Assembly: GCA_963744305.1 (NCBI GenBank)
Contig: CAVUTF010000005.1
Span: 124,001-188,000, forward strand
Direction: 5' to 3'
Origin: FEN-1219 sp963744305
GTDB lineage: Bacteria > Pseudomonadota > Gammaproteobacteria > Steroidobacterales > Rariloculaceae
DNA: 64,000 bases
Both the position numbers and the translations under genes were made by a program. Below the pieces are notes generated by a model. That model was not told where the DNA came from and did no database searches. It saw nothing but the letters and a program-made list of their open reading frames with translations. The first letter of the stretch is position 1. Every line of letters begins with the position of its first letter. This document shows positions 20,187-30,356 of the stretch, piece by piece.

Positions 20187-21576
20187 TCAGTACGGATTCG
20201 CGATCGGCAGCTCCTCCGCAGGGAACAGCGTGATGATCTTCGCGCCGGTCGGCGTGAGCACGACCTCTTCCTCGATGCGCGCCGCCGATATCCCGTCGGT
20301 TGCCGGGCAGTAAGTCTCGACGGCGAACACCATCCCGACCTTGAGCTCGATCGGCTCGCGGAACGACGTGACGCGCGAAATCAGCGGCCGCTCGTGCAGC
20401 CCCAAGCCCAGACCGTGGCAGAAGTTCAGGCCGAACGCGTCGATTTCGCTCGGGAAACCGATCTCGTCGGCGAGTCGGGAGCGCGTGCGCGACCTCGTCG
20501 GTGCCCATGCCGGGCTTCAAGAGCTCGATCGTGCGGTCCATCCACTCGCGCGCCTTGCGGTACGCCGTGCGTTGCGGCGCGGTGGCTCGCCCGACCGCGA
20601 ACGTCCGGTAGTAGCACGTGCGATAGCCGATGAACGACTGGATCACGTCGAAGAACGCCTGATCGCCCGGCCGGATCAGGCGGTCCGTGAAGTTGTGCGG
20701 ATGCGGCGAGCAGCGCTCGCCCGAGATCGAGTTGATCGCCTCGACGCAGTCGGAGCCCATCTCGTACAACCGGCTCGCTGCGAGCGCCACGATCTGCGAT
20801 TCCTTCACGCCGGGCTTCAGCGCCTCGGAGATGTCCTGATAGACGCCGTCGACCATCGCCGCCGCCATGTTGAGCAGCGTGATCTCGTCGTGGCTCTTGA
20901 CCTCGCGCGCGAGCAGCATCGTCTGCTGGCCGTCGCGCACCTCGATGCCGGCCTTCTGCAGCTCGAACAGCATCGGCGGCTCGATGACGTCGACGCCGAG
21001 CGGCATGTGGCCGACGCCCTCCTCGTCCAAGATCGCCTTGATCTCGCGCGCCGCGTCACGGAACAACGTGAGATCGCCGCCGACCGCCCCGCGCATGCCG
21101 AGCATGCCCGCCCGACAGTGTTTTTCGTGCAGCCACGGCGCGTAAAGCCTGTGGTGCTTCGCCGCCGAGCCGAAGTCCCAGATGTACGGGTCGCCGTTGC
21201 CGGTGATCAACGAGTAACGCAACAGCTTGTCGCGCGCCCACTCGCCGATGACCGTGCTCGTCGTGTAACGGATGTTGTGCTGATCGAACGACAGCAGGCC
21301 GCCGAGACCGGAGCCCGCGAGCGCTTCGCGCACGCGCCCGACGCGGTAATTGTGCAACCGGCGGAAATTGACGCGCTCCTCGAAGTCGACCTGCGTGTGG
21401 CCGGGCGCCTGCAGCGGGCGTTTCCACTGATGATGCGGATCGATGTCGTCGTCCAGCACGACCTGCGGCTCGACGCGCTCGGACTTCCCACTTTTCCTGA
21501 TCTTCGAGGCCGTCGCCGCCTTCGCTATCGATTTCTTCGGCGTGCCCGCCTTCGCCTTGACCCGCTTCTTAGCCAT
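20187..21576 (-). CDS. M24-family metallopeptidase (Xaa-Pro peptidase/creatinase fold) with a lysine-rich N-terminus
   Basis: Pita-bread-fold protein of about 463 residues. The N-terminal creatinase-like domain includes LLSFDQHNIRYTTSTVIGEW and the catalytic part has MVDGVYQDISEALKPGVKES, GERCSPHPHNFTDRLIRPGD and, after one +1 insertion near 20475, CHGLGLGLHERPLIS with the metal-binding histidine and VGMVFAVETYCPATDG. It probably acts on X-Pro dipeptides or a creatine-like amidine; the substrate is undecided. Residues 1-35 are Lys/Ala-rich (AKKRVKAKAGTPKKSIAKA), unusual for the family. It sits just upstream of the second TRAP operon, a pairing known for dipeptidase-like enzymes and imported substrates. 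Confidence 0.85.
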
Positions 21577-21922
21577 GCTGTCCCCTAGTTATTGAGCGCT
21601 TCTTTTCGACCGCGCCGCCGGTCACGACTCCGGCAGACGAACGCGCGATTGTACGCGCCGGCGATCGGCGCAGAACAGCCCGGCGGACCGGCCGCGGGTG
21701 CGTGATCGGCTAGGGGCCGGAGCCCACCCTGTTCGCGAGCGCTGGGTGTGGGCCGTGACGCGAGTCGCCGCCGCGGCGCCGGGTGCGGTATCATTCGCCA
21801 CTGGTTAGGATCCGCCGCAGCTTGAGCTGCGGCGAGATCACGATGTTCCCGGCCGAGCGCCGCCGTCGCAAACCCGCGCCGGTCGGTCGGCCCACCGAAA
21901 CCGAAGATAAAGGTAAGACGAA
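21577..21922 (+). other. Intergenic region before the dehydrogenase operon
   Basis: 346 bases between divergent genes. I find no convincing coding frame, tRNA or known RNA motif. It must hold the promoters for both sides. The only structured element is the palindrome at 21815-21832. An AAAGG site sits nine bases before the GTG of the E1 alpha gene. Confidence 0.5.
21815..21832. promoter_or_regulatory. Perfect-arm palindrome upstream of the E1 alpha gene (operator candidate)
   Basis: CCGCAGCTTGAGCTGCGG has two 8-base arms (CCGCAGCT/AGCTGCGG) around TG, about 90 bases before the start of the dehydrogenase operon. The symmetry fits a dimeric repressor site. No regulator gene is adjacent, so the factor is unknown. 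It could equally be a small RNA hairpin in the leader. Confidence 0.35.
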
Positions 21923-22961
21923 GTGGATTCATTATCGATGGCGTCGGCGCCGCTGACGCGGGGAGCGCTTGGCTCGATTGCTCCCGAGACGCGGCTCAAG
22001 CTCTACCGCTCGATGCTCGAGTGCCGTTACCTCGAGAAGCGCGCGTACGACTTGTTCATGCAGAACCTCATCAAGGGCACGAGCCATCTCGCGCTCGGCC
22101 AGGAAGCCATCGCGGCCGGCGTTCGGACTCGCGATGCGGCCGGACGATTACACGTTCTGCACCTACCGCGGCCACAACCACACGCTCGTCCGCGGCGTCG
22201 TCGATGACGGAGATCTTGGGCGAGCTCATGGGCAACTCGTCCGGGCTCATGCGCGGCAAGGGCGGCTCGATGCACTTGACGAGCGTCAAGCACGGCGTGC
22301 ATGGGCTCGTACGCGATCGTCGGCGCGCATCTCACGATCGCGAACGGCGCGGCGTGGTCCGCGCAGTATCGCGGCACCGAGCAGGTTGCCGTGTGCTTCT
22401 TCGGCGACGGCACCACGAACATCGGCGCGTTCCACGAGGCCCTGAACTTCGCCGTGATCTGGAAGCTGCCGGTCGTGTTCGTCTGCGAGAACAACCTCTA
22501 CATGGAGTACACGTCGATCCACGACGTGACGGCCGTCGAGCATCCTGCCGCGGATCGCGCGAGCGCCTACGGGCTCGAGCCCGTGCTCATCGACGGCAAC
22601 GACGTCGACGTCGTGTACCGCACGGCCGCAGCGCGCGCTCGACCTCGCGCGCAACGGCGGCGGCCCGAGCCTGATCGAAGCCGAGACGTATCGGCACGGC
22701 GGCCACTCGCGCGCCGACCCGGGCAAGTACCGGCCCGACGACGAGGTCAAAGCCTGGCTCGCGAAGGATCCGCTGCCGCGCTATCGCGGGCGCCTGCTGC
22801 GAGCTCGGCATCAGCGAGGGCGAGATCGAGAAGATCGAGACCGAGACGCAACGCCGCGATCGATCGAGGCGACGGAGGTCGCGCGCAACGCGCCGCCGCC
22901 GCCGCTCGAGCTCGCGATAAGCGACGTCTGGGCTGATGGAGGCTCGGCATGGCGCAACTAA
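21923..22961 (+). CDS. 2-oxoacid (pyruvate/acetoin-type) dehydrogenase E1 component, alpha subunit (frameshifted)
   Basis: Thiamine-diphosphate enzyme subunit that decarboxylates a 2-oxo acid and hands the acyl group to E2. The TPP-binding motif starts FFGDGTTNIGAFHEALNFA and ends FVCENN. GTSHLALGQEAIAAG, CTYRGHNHTLVRG, GSMHLTSVKHG and the phosphorylation-loop-like ETYRHGGHSRADPGKYR are typical of the PdhA/AcoA subgroup. Extra bases are visible, for example GTTCGGACTC for V-R-L near 22128, GTGCATGGG near 22312 and CTGCTGCGAGC near 22799. GTG at 21923 is preferred over ATG at 21938 for its AAAGG site. The C-terminus VWADGGSAWRN overlaps the beta subunit start by 13 bases. Confidence 0.88.
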
Positions 22962-23934
22962 CTTATCGCGACGCGGTCGCCGCCGGCATCGCGCAGGAAA
23001 TGCGCCGCGACCCGAACGTCGTGCTGCTCGGCGAGGACGTCGCCGCGGCCGGCGGCGTGTTCAAGGCCACGGTCGGGCTGCTCGACGAGTTCGGCGCGAA
23101 GCGCGTCAAGCGACACGCCGATCTCGGAGCAAGCGATCGTCGGCGCCGCGATGGGCGCCGCGATGACGGGGCTGACGCCCGATCGTCGGACATGATGTTC
23201 TCCGACTTCTTCGCCGTCATGCTGGGACATCGTCGCGAATCAGATCGCGAAGACCGCTACATGACGGACGGCCAGATCAGCTGCCGCTCGTGATCCGCTC
23301 GGCGAACGGCGGCGGGCTCGCGCTTCGGCGCGCAGCACTCTCAAAGCGTCGAGAACTGGGCGATGATGATTCCGGGCCTGAAGATCGTCGCGCCGGCGTT
23401 CCCCGGCGACGTGAAGGGGATGCTCGCCGCGGCCATCCGCAGCGACGATCCCGTGCTGTTCTTCGAGCAGAAGTCGCTGTACGCCACGAAGGGTGAAGTG
23501 CCCGACGGCGAGCACGTCATCGCGCTCGGCAAGGCGAACGTGCTTGCGCGACGGCAAGGACGTCACGATCGTCGCGCTCGCAGCTCATGGTGCCGCGCGC
23601 GCTGAAGGCCGCGGAGATGCTGCAAGGAGCAGCACGGTATCGAGGCGACGGTCATCGACCTGCGCTCGCTCGTGCCGCTCGACACGCAGACGATCCTGCG
23701 CGAAGTCGGCAAAGACCGGCCGGCTCGTGACCGTCGAGGAGAATCCGCGGCTCTGCGGCTGGGGCGCAGAGATCGCCTCGATCGTCGCCGAGGAGCTGTT
23801 CTGGGATCTCGACGGCCCGATCGTGCGCATCACGACGCCGCACATTCCGCTCGCGGCCGCGAATAACCTCGAGGACGCGCAGCTGCCGACGCCCGAGCGA
23901 TCGTCGCCGAGCGATTCGCCAGCTCGTCGACTAA
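22949..23934 (+). CDS. 2-oxoacid dehydrogenase E1 component, beta subunit (frameshifted)
   Basis: Partner of E1 alpha in the alpha2beta2 thiamine enzyme. It opens with TYRDAVAAGIAQEMRRDPNV and VLLGEDVAAAGGVFKAT, and continues with SEQAIVGAAMGAAMTGL, SVENWAMMIPGLKIVAPAFP, DPVLFFEQKSLYATKGEVP, VIDLRSLVPLDTQTIL and IVRITTPHIPLAAANNLEDA. About ten indels, both insertions (extra C before the GACACGCCG near 23110) and lost Cs (near 23267 and 23280). The ATG at 22949 lies inside the end of the alpha gene, indicating coupled translation. Confidence 0.88.
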
Positions 23935-23953
23935 GCGAACGTGAGAGGGAGCG

Positions 23954-25444
23954 ATGAACGTATTGATGCCGCAGCTCGGCGAAACCGTCGCCGAGGGCAC
24001 TGTCGCCAATTGGCACAAGAAGGTCGGCGACAAGGTAGCCGCCGATGAGATCGTCCTCGACATCGAGACCGACAAAGTCTCGATGGAGATGCCGGCGCCA
24101 ACGGCCGGTGTCATCACGCAGATCCTCGTGCCGGAAGGCACACGGTCGCCGTCGGCACGGTGCTCGCCGTAATCGAAACCGGCGACGGCGCGAAGGCGCA
24201 CGGTCGCGACCGCCAGGGGTCAGGCTCCGATTTCCGGCTCAGCCGACCAGCCGTCGCCGACCTCGAGGAAATCGGTGCCTGACCCCGATGTTTCCTCGGC
24301 GCCGGAGGCGGCGCCGCCGTCGTGGTATGCCGCGATGCCGCCTGCGATCTTGGGCGAGGAAGCCCCGCAGCCTGCCTCCGCCGAGAAACCGGTCGCGCGC
24401 CTTGCCTCGACGAACGGCAGCAGCGAATCCGCCGAACGCCGCGGAGCGCAAAGATCATCAACGTTTGTCGCCCGCCGTGCGCCGGCTCGCGGCCGAGTAC
24501 CGGCTCGATCTCGCAACGCCGTCGCGGCTCCGGCCGCAACGGCCGCATCACGCGGCGCAACGTCTCGATTTCATCGCCGTGCGCGAATCGCAGCCGCAGC
24601 TGCGGCGCCGGCGCCGAGCGCACCGGCGCCAGAGCCCGTGCCGGCAGCCGGTGCCGGAGCCCGTGCCGGCGTCCGCAGCGGCACCGGCACCGCGTCCCCG
24701 AGCAACCCGCGGCCGCGCCGCCGGCCGGCGCCAAGACGCTGCCGTTCACGCGCATTCGCAAGCTCACGGCCGAGCACATGGTTCGCTCGAAGGCCACGAG
24801 CCCGCACGTGCTGCAAGCCGTCGAGGTCGACTTCCACCGCGTCGATCAGCGTGCGCAAGTCCGTGCGCGAAGCGTGGAAGGCGAAGCACGGCTTCTCGCT
24901 GACGTATTTGCCGTTCATCGCGCAACGCGGTTTGCCGCGCGCTCGAGGAATTCCCGAACTCGAACGCGAGCGTGCAAGGCGACGGCCTCGTGCTGCACCG
25001 AGGAAGTGAATCTCGGCATCGCGGTCGATCTCGGCGCCGAAGGCCTCGTCGCCCCGGTCATCAAATGCGCGCAGACCAGCATGAGTCGTCGCGCAGCTCG
25101 CCGATCGCGATCGCCGAGATCGCGCAACGCGCGCGCGCGGACAAGCTCAAGCCCGACGACTTCGCGGGCGGCACGTACACGCTGTCGAATCCGGCACGTT
25201 CGGCACGCTGATCACGGCGCCGATCATCAATCAGCCGCAGGTCGCGATCCTCTCGACCGACGGCGTGCGCAAGAAGCCGGTCGTCATCGAGACGTCCGGA
25301 AGGCGACTTCGATCGCGATTCGGCCCGTCGGCGTTCTCGCGCAGTCGTTCGACCACCGTGCCGTCGACGGCGCGTACTCCGCCGCGTTCCTCGACCGCGT
25401 GCGCAAGCTCCTCGAGAACGAGCGACTGGGCAGTCGAGGTCTGA
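23954..25444 (+). CDS. Dihydrolipoamide acyltransferase (E2) with one lipoyl domain (frameshifted, contains repeat copy B)
   Basis: Core of the 2-oxoacid dehydrogenase complex. Residues 1-75 form the lipoyl domain with the lipoylated lysine at about 41 in DIETDKVSMEMP. A long Ala/Pro-rich linker follows, then the E3-binding domain (LSPAVRRLAAEYRLDLAT, SGRNGRITRRNV), an Ala/Pro linker, and the acyltransferase domain (FTRIRKLTAEHMVRSKATSP, VNLGIAVDLGAEGLVAPVI) ending in the catalytic QSFDHRAVDGAYSAAFL. An AGGGAGCG site precedes the ATG. At least nine indels. No E3 gene is in the window. Confidence 0.88.
24216..24286. repeat. Dispersed palindromic repeat, copy B, inside the E2 linker
   Basis: GGGGTCAGGCTCCGATTTCC (24216-24235) pairs with GGAAATCGGTGCCTGACCCC (24267-24286), 20-base arms with one mismatch, around a 31-base loop. 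In the reading frame of the linker it translates without stops (GQAPISGSADQPSPTSRKSV then PDPDVSS). The repeat has thus become part of the flexible arm between the lipoyl and E3-binding domains. Confidence 0.85.
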
Positions 25445-25446
25445 GC

Positions 25447-26395
25447 ATGACCTGGCAAGAAACACACGCTCGGGTGGGTCGGCGCCGGCGGACGCATGGG
25501 CTTCGCGATGGCGAAACGGCTGCTCGCGGCGGGCCACGAGGTTAGCGTTTACAACCGCACGCGCAGCAAGGTCGAGCCGCTAGCCGAGCTCGGCGCGAAG
25601 ATCGTCGACTCGCCGCGCGAGCTGCGCGGCCACGACATCGTGTTCACGACGGTGTCCGCCTCGGACGACTTGGTCGCCGTGTGCACGGGCGCCGACGGCG
25701 TGCTCGGCAAGGACAAGAGCTCCCGAAGCTCATCATCGACTGCTCGAGCGTCTCCGAAGAGGCGTCTGCGCAGAGTCGCGCCGCGGCCGCGAGAAGCTCG
25801 GCACCGACGATGCTCGCGGCGCCCGTCAGCGGCAACGCGAAAGTCGTCGCGGCGGGCAAGCTCACGATCGTCGCGTCCGGCCCCGCGCAAGTCGTTCGAC
25901 ATGGCGGAGCCGTACCTGCAAGCGCTCGGCGTCGGCGTCACGTACGTCGGCGAAGGCGAGCTCGCGCGCATGGTCAAGATCTGCCACAACCTGCTGCTCG
26001 GCGTCGATCGCGCAATCGCTGGCGGAGATCACCGTGCTCGCCGAGAAAGGCGGCGTCAAGCGCAGCGCGTTTCTCGAGTTCATCAACAACAGCGTCATGG
26101 GCTCGCAGTTCTCGCGCTACAAGACGCCGGCGTTCGTGAATCTCGACTGGACGCCGACGTTCACGCCCGTGCTGCTGCGCAAGGATCTCGATCTCGGGCT
26201 CAAAGCGGCCAAAGAGCTCGGCGTCTCGCTGCCGCTCACGAAGGTCACGCGCGAGCTCGTGAACCGCGCGTCGAAGCCGGCCACACGGACTGCGATTTCG
26301 CGGTCCTGCTAGAGCTCCAGGCCAAGGCGTCGGGCCTTAAGCTGAAGCCCGAGAACGTCGCCATCGACGACGGCTTGAAGAAGCGCAGCGCCTAG
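25447..26395 (+). CDS. NAD(P)-dependent beta-hydroxyacid dehydrogenase (3-hydroxyisobutyrate dehydrogenase family, frameshifted)
   Basis: About 300 residues. The N-terminal Rossmann segment LGWVGAGGRMGFAMAKRLL is followed by VYNRTRSKVEPLAELGAKI and the family signature LAAPVSGNAKVVAAGKLTI. The catalytic-lysine helix is ARMVKICHNLLLG. The C-terminal all-helical domain (DLGLKAAKELGVSLPLT and VEAGHTDCDFAVLLEL) is complete. About five indels. Its ATG follows the E2 stop by two bases, so it is the last gene of the dehydrogenase operon. This suggests a branched-chain or hydroxy-acid degradation link, an inference. Confidence 0.87.
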
Positions 26396-26498
26396 TCCTA
26401 CTGCGTCCGCCGCTTTTTACCCCGGTCGATTCCGCTTGTGTAACCTCATGCGGGTTCGTACGTCTACGTGGGAATATAAGAACGCGGAGTCGCGGCAA

Positions 26499-27065
26499 AT
26501 GGTTCGACCCATGCGCTCGATCGCCCTCGTCCCGGTGTTTCTCTTACTTTCGGCTTGCGGCCTAACCGGCAACTTGCGCGGCGATTTGGGGTATGCCGAC
26601 TTCGGCTCGCTCGGCCGGCGAGACGCGGATCGCACCTTCGCGCTCTCGCTGGGTCCGATACCGCTGCGGCTCGCGGCGCGTTTTGCCCTCGACGATCCCG
26701 AGGAGAAAGCGATTCTCGAGGGCCTCGACGCCGTTCGCGTGTATCTGTACGAGATCGACGGCAGCACGGAGCAGGTGGTGCGCCGCATGGATTCGGTGGT
26801 CAACGCGCTCGCGCGCGACGGTTGGTTCCCGCTCGTTACGGTGGCAGACGACGGCGAATACGTGTCGTTGTCCACGCGGCGCGACAGCGCTCAGAAGCTC
26901 TGCGGGCTCGTCGTGATGGTGCAAGACGGCACCGAGCTCACGCTCGTCAACCTGATCGGCGATGAGATCCGGCTCGAGATGGCCGGGGTCTACTTCGCAG
27001 GCCTCGACATCGACGTGCCCGCCGCCGCGGTCGCAGAGCTGTCGGCCCGCGCGGCCGCAGACTGA
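26499..27065 (+). CDS. DUF4252-like exported lipoprotein
   Basis: An intact frame of about 185 residues. The N-terminus RPMRSIALVPVFLLLSACG has a lipoprotein signal with LSAC lipobox, so the protein should be anchored in the outer or inner membrane. The mature part (VYLYEIDGSTEQVVRRMDSV, LCGLVVMVQDGTELTLVNLI) resembles the DUF4252 family, whose function is unknown. ATG 26499 and ATG 26511 are both possible; the longer frame back to 26436 has no role. Its last 76 bases overlap the convergent amidotransferase frame. Confidence 0.72.
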   Translation: MVRPMRSIALVPVFLLLSACGLTGNLRGDLGYADFGSLGRRDADRTFALSLGPIPLRLAARFALDDPEEKAILEGLDAVRVYLYEIDGSTEQVVRRMDSVVNALARDGWFPLVTVADDGEYVSLSTRRDSAQKLCGLVVMVQDGTELTLVNLIGDEIRLEMAGVYFAGLDIDVPAAAVAELSARAAAD

Positions 27066-27772
27066 CGGACAGCGGCACGCGCCGCGACGCTCGCGATGAA
27101 CGCCGTGACGAGCGGATGGGGCCGATCGGCCCGTGAGCGCACCTGGGGCACGAACAGCGTGCCGATGAAGAACGGATGATCCGGCAGCTCGATCACGCGC
27201 ACCTCGCCTTCCTGATCGGAGCCCGAAACCCTCAACGCGCCGCTCTTGAGCAGTCCCACCTTCTGCGGATTCACGCCGAAGTTGCAATAGTAAGGCTCGG
27301 TCGCGGTTTGCGCGCGATAGCATTCGGCAACCCGAGAGTCGGGAACGAAGGTCAGCGTCATCTCGCGACCGACGAGCGAGCACGTCAACGCCGAGATGAA
27401 CAGGTCGGACGCGTACGGGTCGTACTCCGCGTGTTGCGCGTCGGCGAAGCCGAGCGCGTTGCGTGCGTATTCGATAATCATGTGCTGGAATCCGCCGCAT
27501 GTTCCGAAAGTGGGCACGGAATGCTCGCGCGCATGGCGGATTGCGTCCAGCGTTCTGCTCATGTCCTCGTACGGACTCCCAGGCGCGACCCAGATCGCGT
27601 CGTAACGCGCGAACAAAGTGTCGTCGATGAGTGACGTCGGCACCCACTGTGCTTCGGTGCTCACCCCGAGCGCGTCGCTGGAATGGCGAATGGCGGCATC
27701 GGTTGCGGCATGCGTCTCGTTCGTCGCAACGCGCTCTCCGAGCACAGCAATCCTGTTCAAAGCGCTTCGCAT
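26990..27772 (-). CDS. Class I glutamine amidotransferase-like protein (CTP-synthase GATase type)
   Basis: An intact frame of 260 residues resembling the glutaminase half of CTP synthase without the synthase half. It shows NRIAVLGERV at the start, AIWVAPGSPYEDM, the nucleophile loop FGTCGGFQHMIIEYARN (Cys in GTCGG) and the C-terminal HPFFIGTLFVPQ with the catalytic His and a following PHPLVTAFI. A GAGGTCGAG site precedes the ATG at 27772. Proteins of this type are often annotated as putative CTP-synthase-like amidotransferases; acceptor unknown. The last 25 residues, low-complexity Ala-rich, overlap the lipoprotein gene antisense. Confidence 0.8.
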   Translation of the reverse strand: MRSALNRIAVLGERVATNETHAATDAAIRHSSDALGVSTEAQWVPTSLIDDTLFARYDAIWVAPGSPYEDMSRTLDAIRHAREHSVPTFGTCGGFQHMIIEYARNALGFADAQHAEYDPYASDLFISALTCSLVGREMTLTFVPDSRVAECYRAQTATEPYYCNFGVNPQKVGLLKSGALRVSGSDQEGEVRVIELPDHPFFIGTLFVPQVRSRADRPHPLVTAFIASVAARAAVRQSAAARADSSATAAAGTSMSRPAK

Positions 27773-27934
27773 CTCGACCTCGCGGCCCGTGAAACGCCGT
27801 CGGCGTCCCATCGGGAACAGCCACCGGCTCGGGATACTAGCAAAAGCGCTCGCCGAGTTTGGAATCGGCCTTTTGCGAAAACGCTGGAACGGAAGTTGCA
27901 GCCATACGTGACGACTGACCGCCGACGAATAGCA

Positions 27935-30356
27935 ATGAAGAAAGCAGCCCGCCAAAAACGGTCCCGCAAGCTCGCGACTTACCGCCGCAAGCGAGACTTC
28001 GCGCGGACTCCGGAGCCGCGCGGCTCGCGGCCGAAGGCGCGCGAACGCCTGCAATACGTCGTGCAAAAGCACGACGCGAGGCGCTTGCACTACGACTTTC
28101 GGCTCGAGCACCGCGGCGTTCTCAAGAGCTGGGCCGTGCCGAAGGAGCCGAGCGTGAATCCCAAGGATCGCCGGCTCGCGGTTCAGACCGAGGACCATCC
28201 GCTCGAGTACGGCGGCTTCGAGGGCGAGATCCCGAAAGGCGAATACGGCGCGGGTAGCGTGCTGATCTGGGACCAAGGCTACTGGACTCCGCTCGGCGAC
28301 GCGGAACAGGGACTCAAGGACGGCAAGCTCGACTTCGAGCTCCACGGCCGTAGGCTCAAGGGGCGCTGGACGCTCGTGCGCATGGCGGAGCGCAACAAGC
28401 GCAAGCGCGCGGAGAATTGGCTGCTGATGAAGCGCAGCGATCGCAGCACGAAGACGGCCGCGCCGACGCACGACTCCCGCCAAGCGCAAACGCCGCGCAC
28501 CGCTGGACCTCAGTCAGATCCCGGGTGCTCGCCGCGGCGCGCTGCCGAAGTCGCCGTCGCCGCAGCTCGCAACGCCGGTCACGCAGCCGCCCGAAGGCGC
28601 GGGTTGGCTCTACGAGCCGAAGCTCGACGGCTATCGCGTCCTCTGCCGAATCGAGAACGGCAGCGCGAAGCTGCTTACGCGCCGCGGCAACGACTGGACC
28701 GATCGCTTCGGCGCGATCGCGCAGGCCGCACAAGCCTTGCCTTGTCAGACGGCAATACTCGACGGCGAAGCCGTCGTGTTCGACGCGCGCGGGCTCACGA
28801 GCTTTCAGCGTTTGCAGAATGCGCTCGCGGACAGCGGCGCGCCGATCGTGCTCGTCGCGTTCGATATGCTGTATCTCGACGGGTGGGACTTGCACGGCGT
28901 CGCGTTGCGCGAGCGTAAGGAATTGCTGCGCGACTTGCTCGACGCGGCCCCAGAAGCGATTCGCTATGGCGAGCACGTCGAAGAAGGTGGAGTCGCGTTT
29001 TTCCAAGAGGCGTGCCGCCTCGGGCTCGAGGGCATCGTCGCGAAGCGCGCTTCAGATCCGTATCGCGAGGAGCGCACGAAGAGCTGGCTCAAGGTGAAAT
29101 GTCTGCAGCGTCAGGAGTTCGTCATCGTCGGTTTTACCGATCCGAGCGGCTCGCGGACGGGCTTGGGCGCGCTGTTGCTCGGCATGCGCAAGAGCCCGGA
29201 CGAGCCGTTGCGCTATGCCGGCAAGGTCGGAACGGGCTTCGACGAGCGCTCGCTCAAGATGCTGCGGACACGACTCGAGCCGCTGCAACGGTCCACGCCG
29301 CCGGTCGAGCCGCCGTCCGCACGCGGCGTAGCGCGCGGCGTGCACTGGGTCGAGCCCAAGCTCGTGGCGGAAATCGCCTACACCGAATGGACCTCGGACG
29401 GCCGCCTGAGGCATCCGGTCTTTCGCGGGTTGCGCGAGGACAAGCCGGCCGCCGAGATCGTCGAGGAGCGGCCGCTGCCGGCGCCGACGCAGCGTCCCGC
29501 AAAAAACCGCGTGAAGCTCTCGAATCCCGACAAGGTGCTGTTTCCCGATCCCGGCATCACGAAGCGGCAGCTCGCGGATTACTGGGAGGCAGTCGCCGAC
29601 GTCGCGCTGCCGCTGCTCGCGCATCGCCCGCTCACGCTGTACCGCTGCCCCGAGGGCTACGCACAGCACTGCTTCTATCAGAAACATATCGGCGTGGGCG
29701 TCCCGGAGGCGGTGCCCCGCGTCGTGATTCAGCAAGGCGAGGATCCGTACGCGATGCTCGACGACCTCGCTTCCCTGCAAGCGCTCGCACAGATAGGCGT
29801 GCTCGAGCTGCACGTCTGGGGCTCGCGGGCGGAGCATCTCGATCAGCCCGACATTGTCGTCTTCGATTTGGATCCGGCCGAAGACGTGCCATGGAGCGAG
29901 GTCGTAAGCGCGGGCGTATCCGTCAAGGAACGACTCGAGGCGCTCGGGTTGAACGCGTTCGCGCGGCTCACGGGCGGCAAGGGCCTGCACGTCGTCGTCC
30001 CGGTGAATCCGGGGCCCGCCTGGCCCGCGGTCAAGCGCTTCGCGCGCGCGGTCGTGAACGAGATGGTGCGCGAGGAGCCGCGCCGATTCATTGCGTCGAT
30101 GTCCAAGGCAAAGCGCGTGGGCAAGATCTTCATCGACTATTTGCGCAACGACCGCGAAGCGACCGCGATCGGCTCGTACTCGCCGCGCGCACGCGCCGGC
30201 GCGCCCGTCGCGTTGCCGATCGAGTGGGACGAGCTGCAACCGAAGGCGCGCACGGCGCCGCGCTTGGGAATGCTCGAGGTGCCGAAGCTGATACGCCGCC
30301 GCAAGCGCGATCCGTGGGAGTCGTTCGAATCGGCGCGCCGCTCGCTCGTCGACTGA
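27935..30356 (+). CDS. ligD: Multifunctional DNA ligase D for non-homologous end joining
   Basis: Enzyme that repairs double-strand breaks with Ku. Three domains are seen in the Pseudomonas order. The 3'-phosphoesterase comes first (QKHDARRLHYDFRLEH about residues 45-60 and GEYGAGSVLIWDQG). The ATP-dependent ligase follows with nucleotidyl-lysine motif EPKLDGYRVL near residue 228 and LEGIVAKRASDPYR. The primase/polymerase domain has FYQKHIG and the catalytic VFDLDPAED near residue 643. The span is 807 codons plus one base: a single +1 insertion near 28475 in the linker between the first two domains. The stop (30354-30356) abuts the ku stop. Confidence 0.95.

Noticed and set aside
21577..21922. 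A structured RNA (4.5S, 6S or riboswitch) in the long intergenic region
   Set aside because: I could not match conserved cores of these RNAs; only a short palindrome is convincing.
21923..26395. Programmed ribosomal frameshifting or pseudogenisation of the dehydrogenase operon
   Set aside because: Dozens of single-base shifts in both directions spread over all four genes, with no slippery heptamers and intact catalytic motifs, fit consensus errors better.
26990..28489. A 499-residue frame extending the glutamine amidotransferase back through ligD
   Set aside because: The upstream part is antisense to ligD and the amidotransferase fold starts at 27772 with its own ribosome site.
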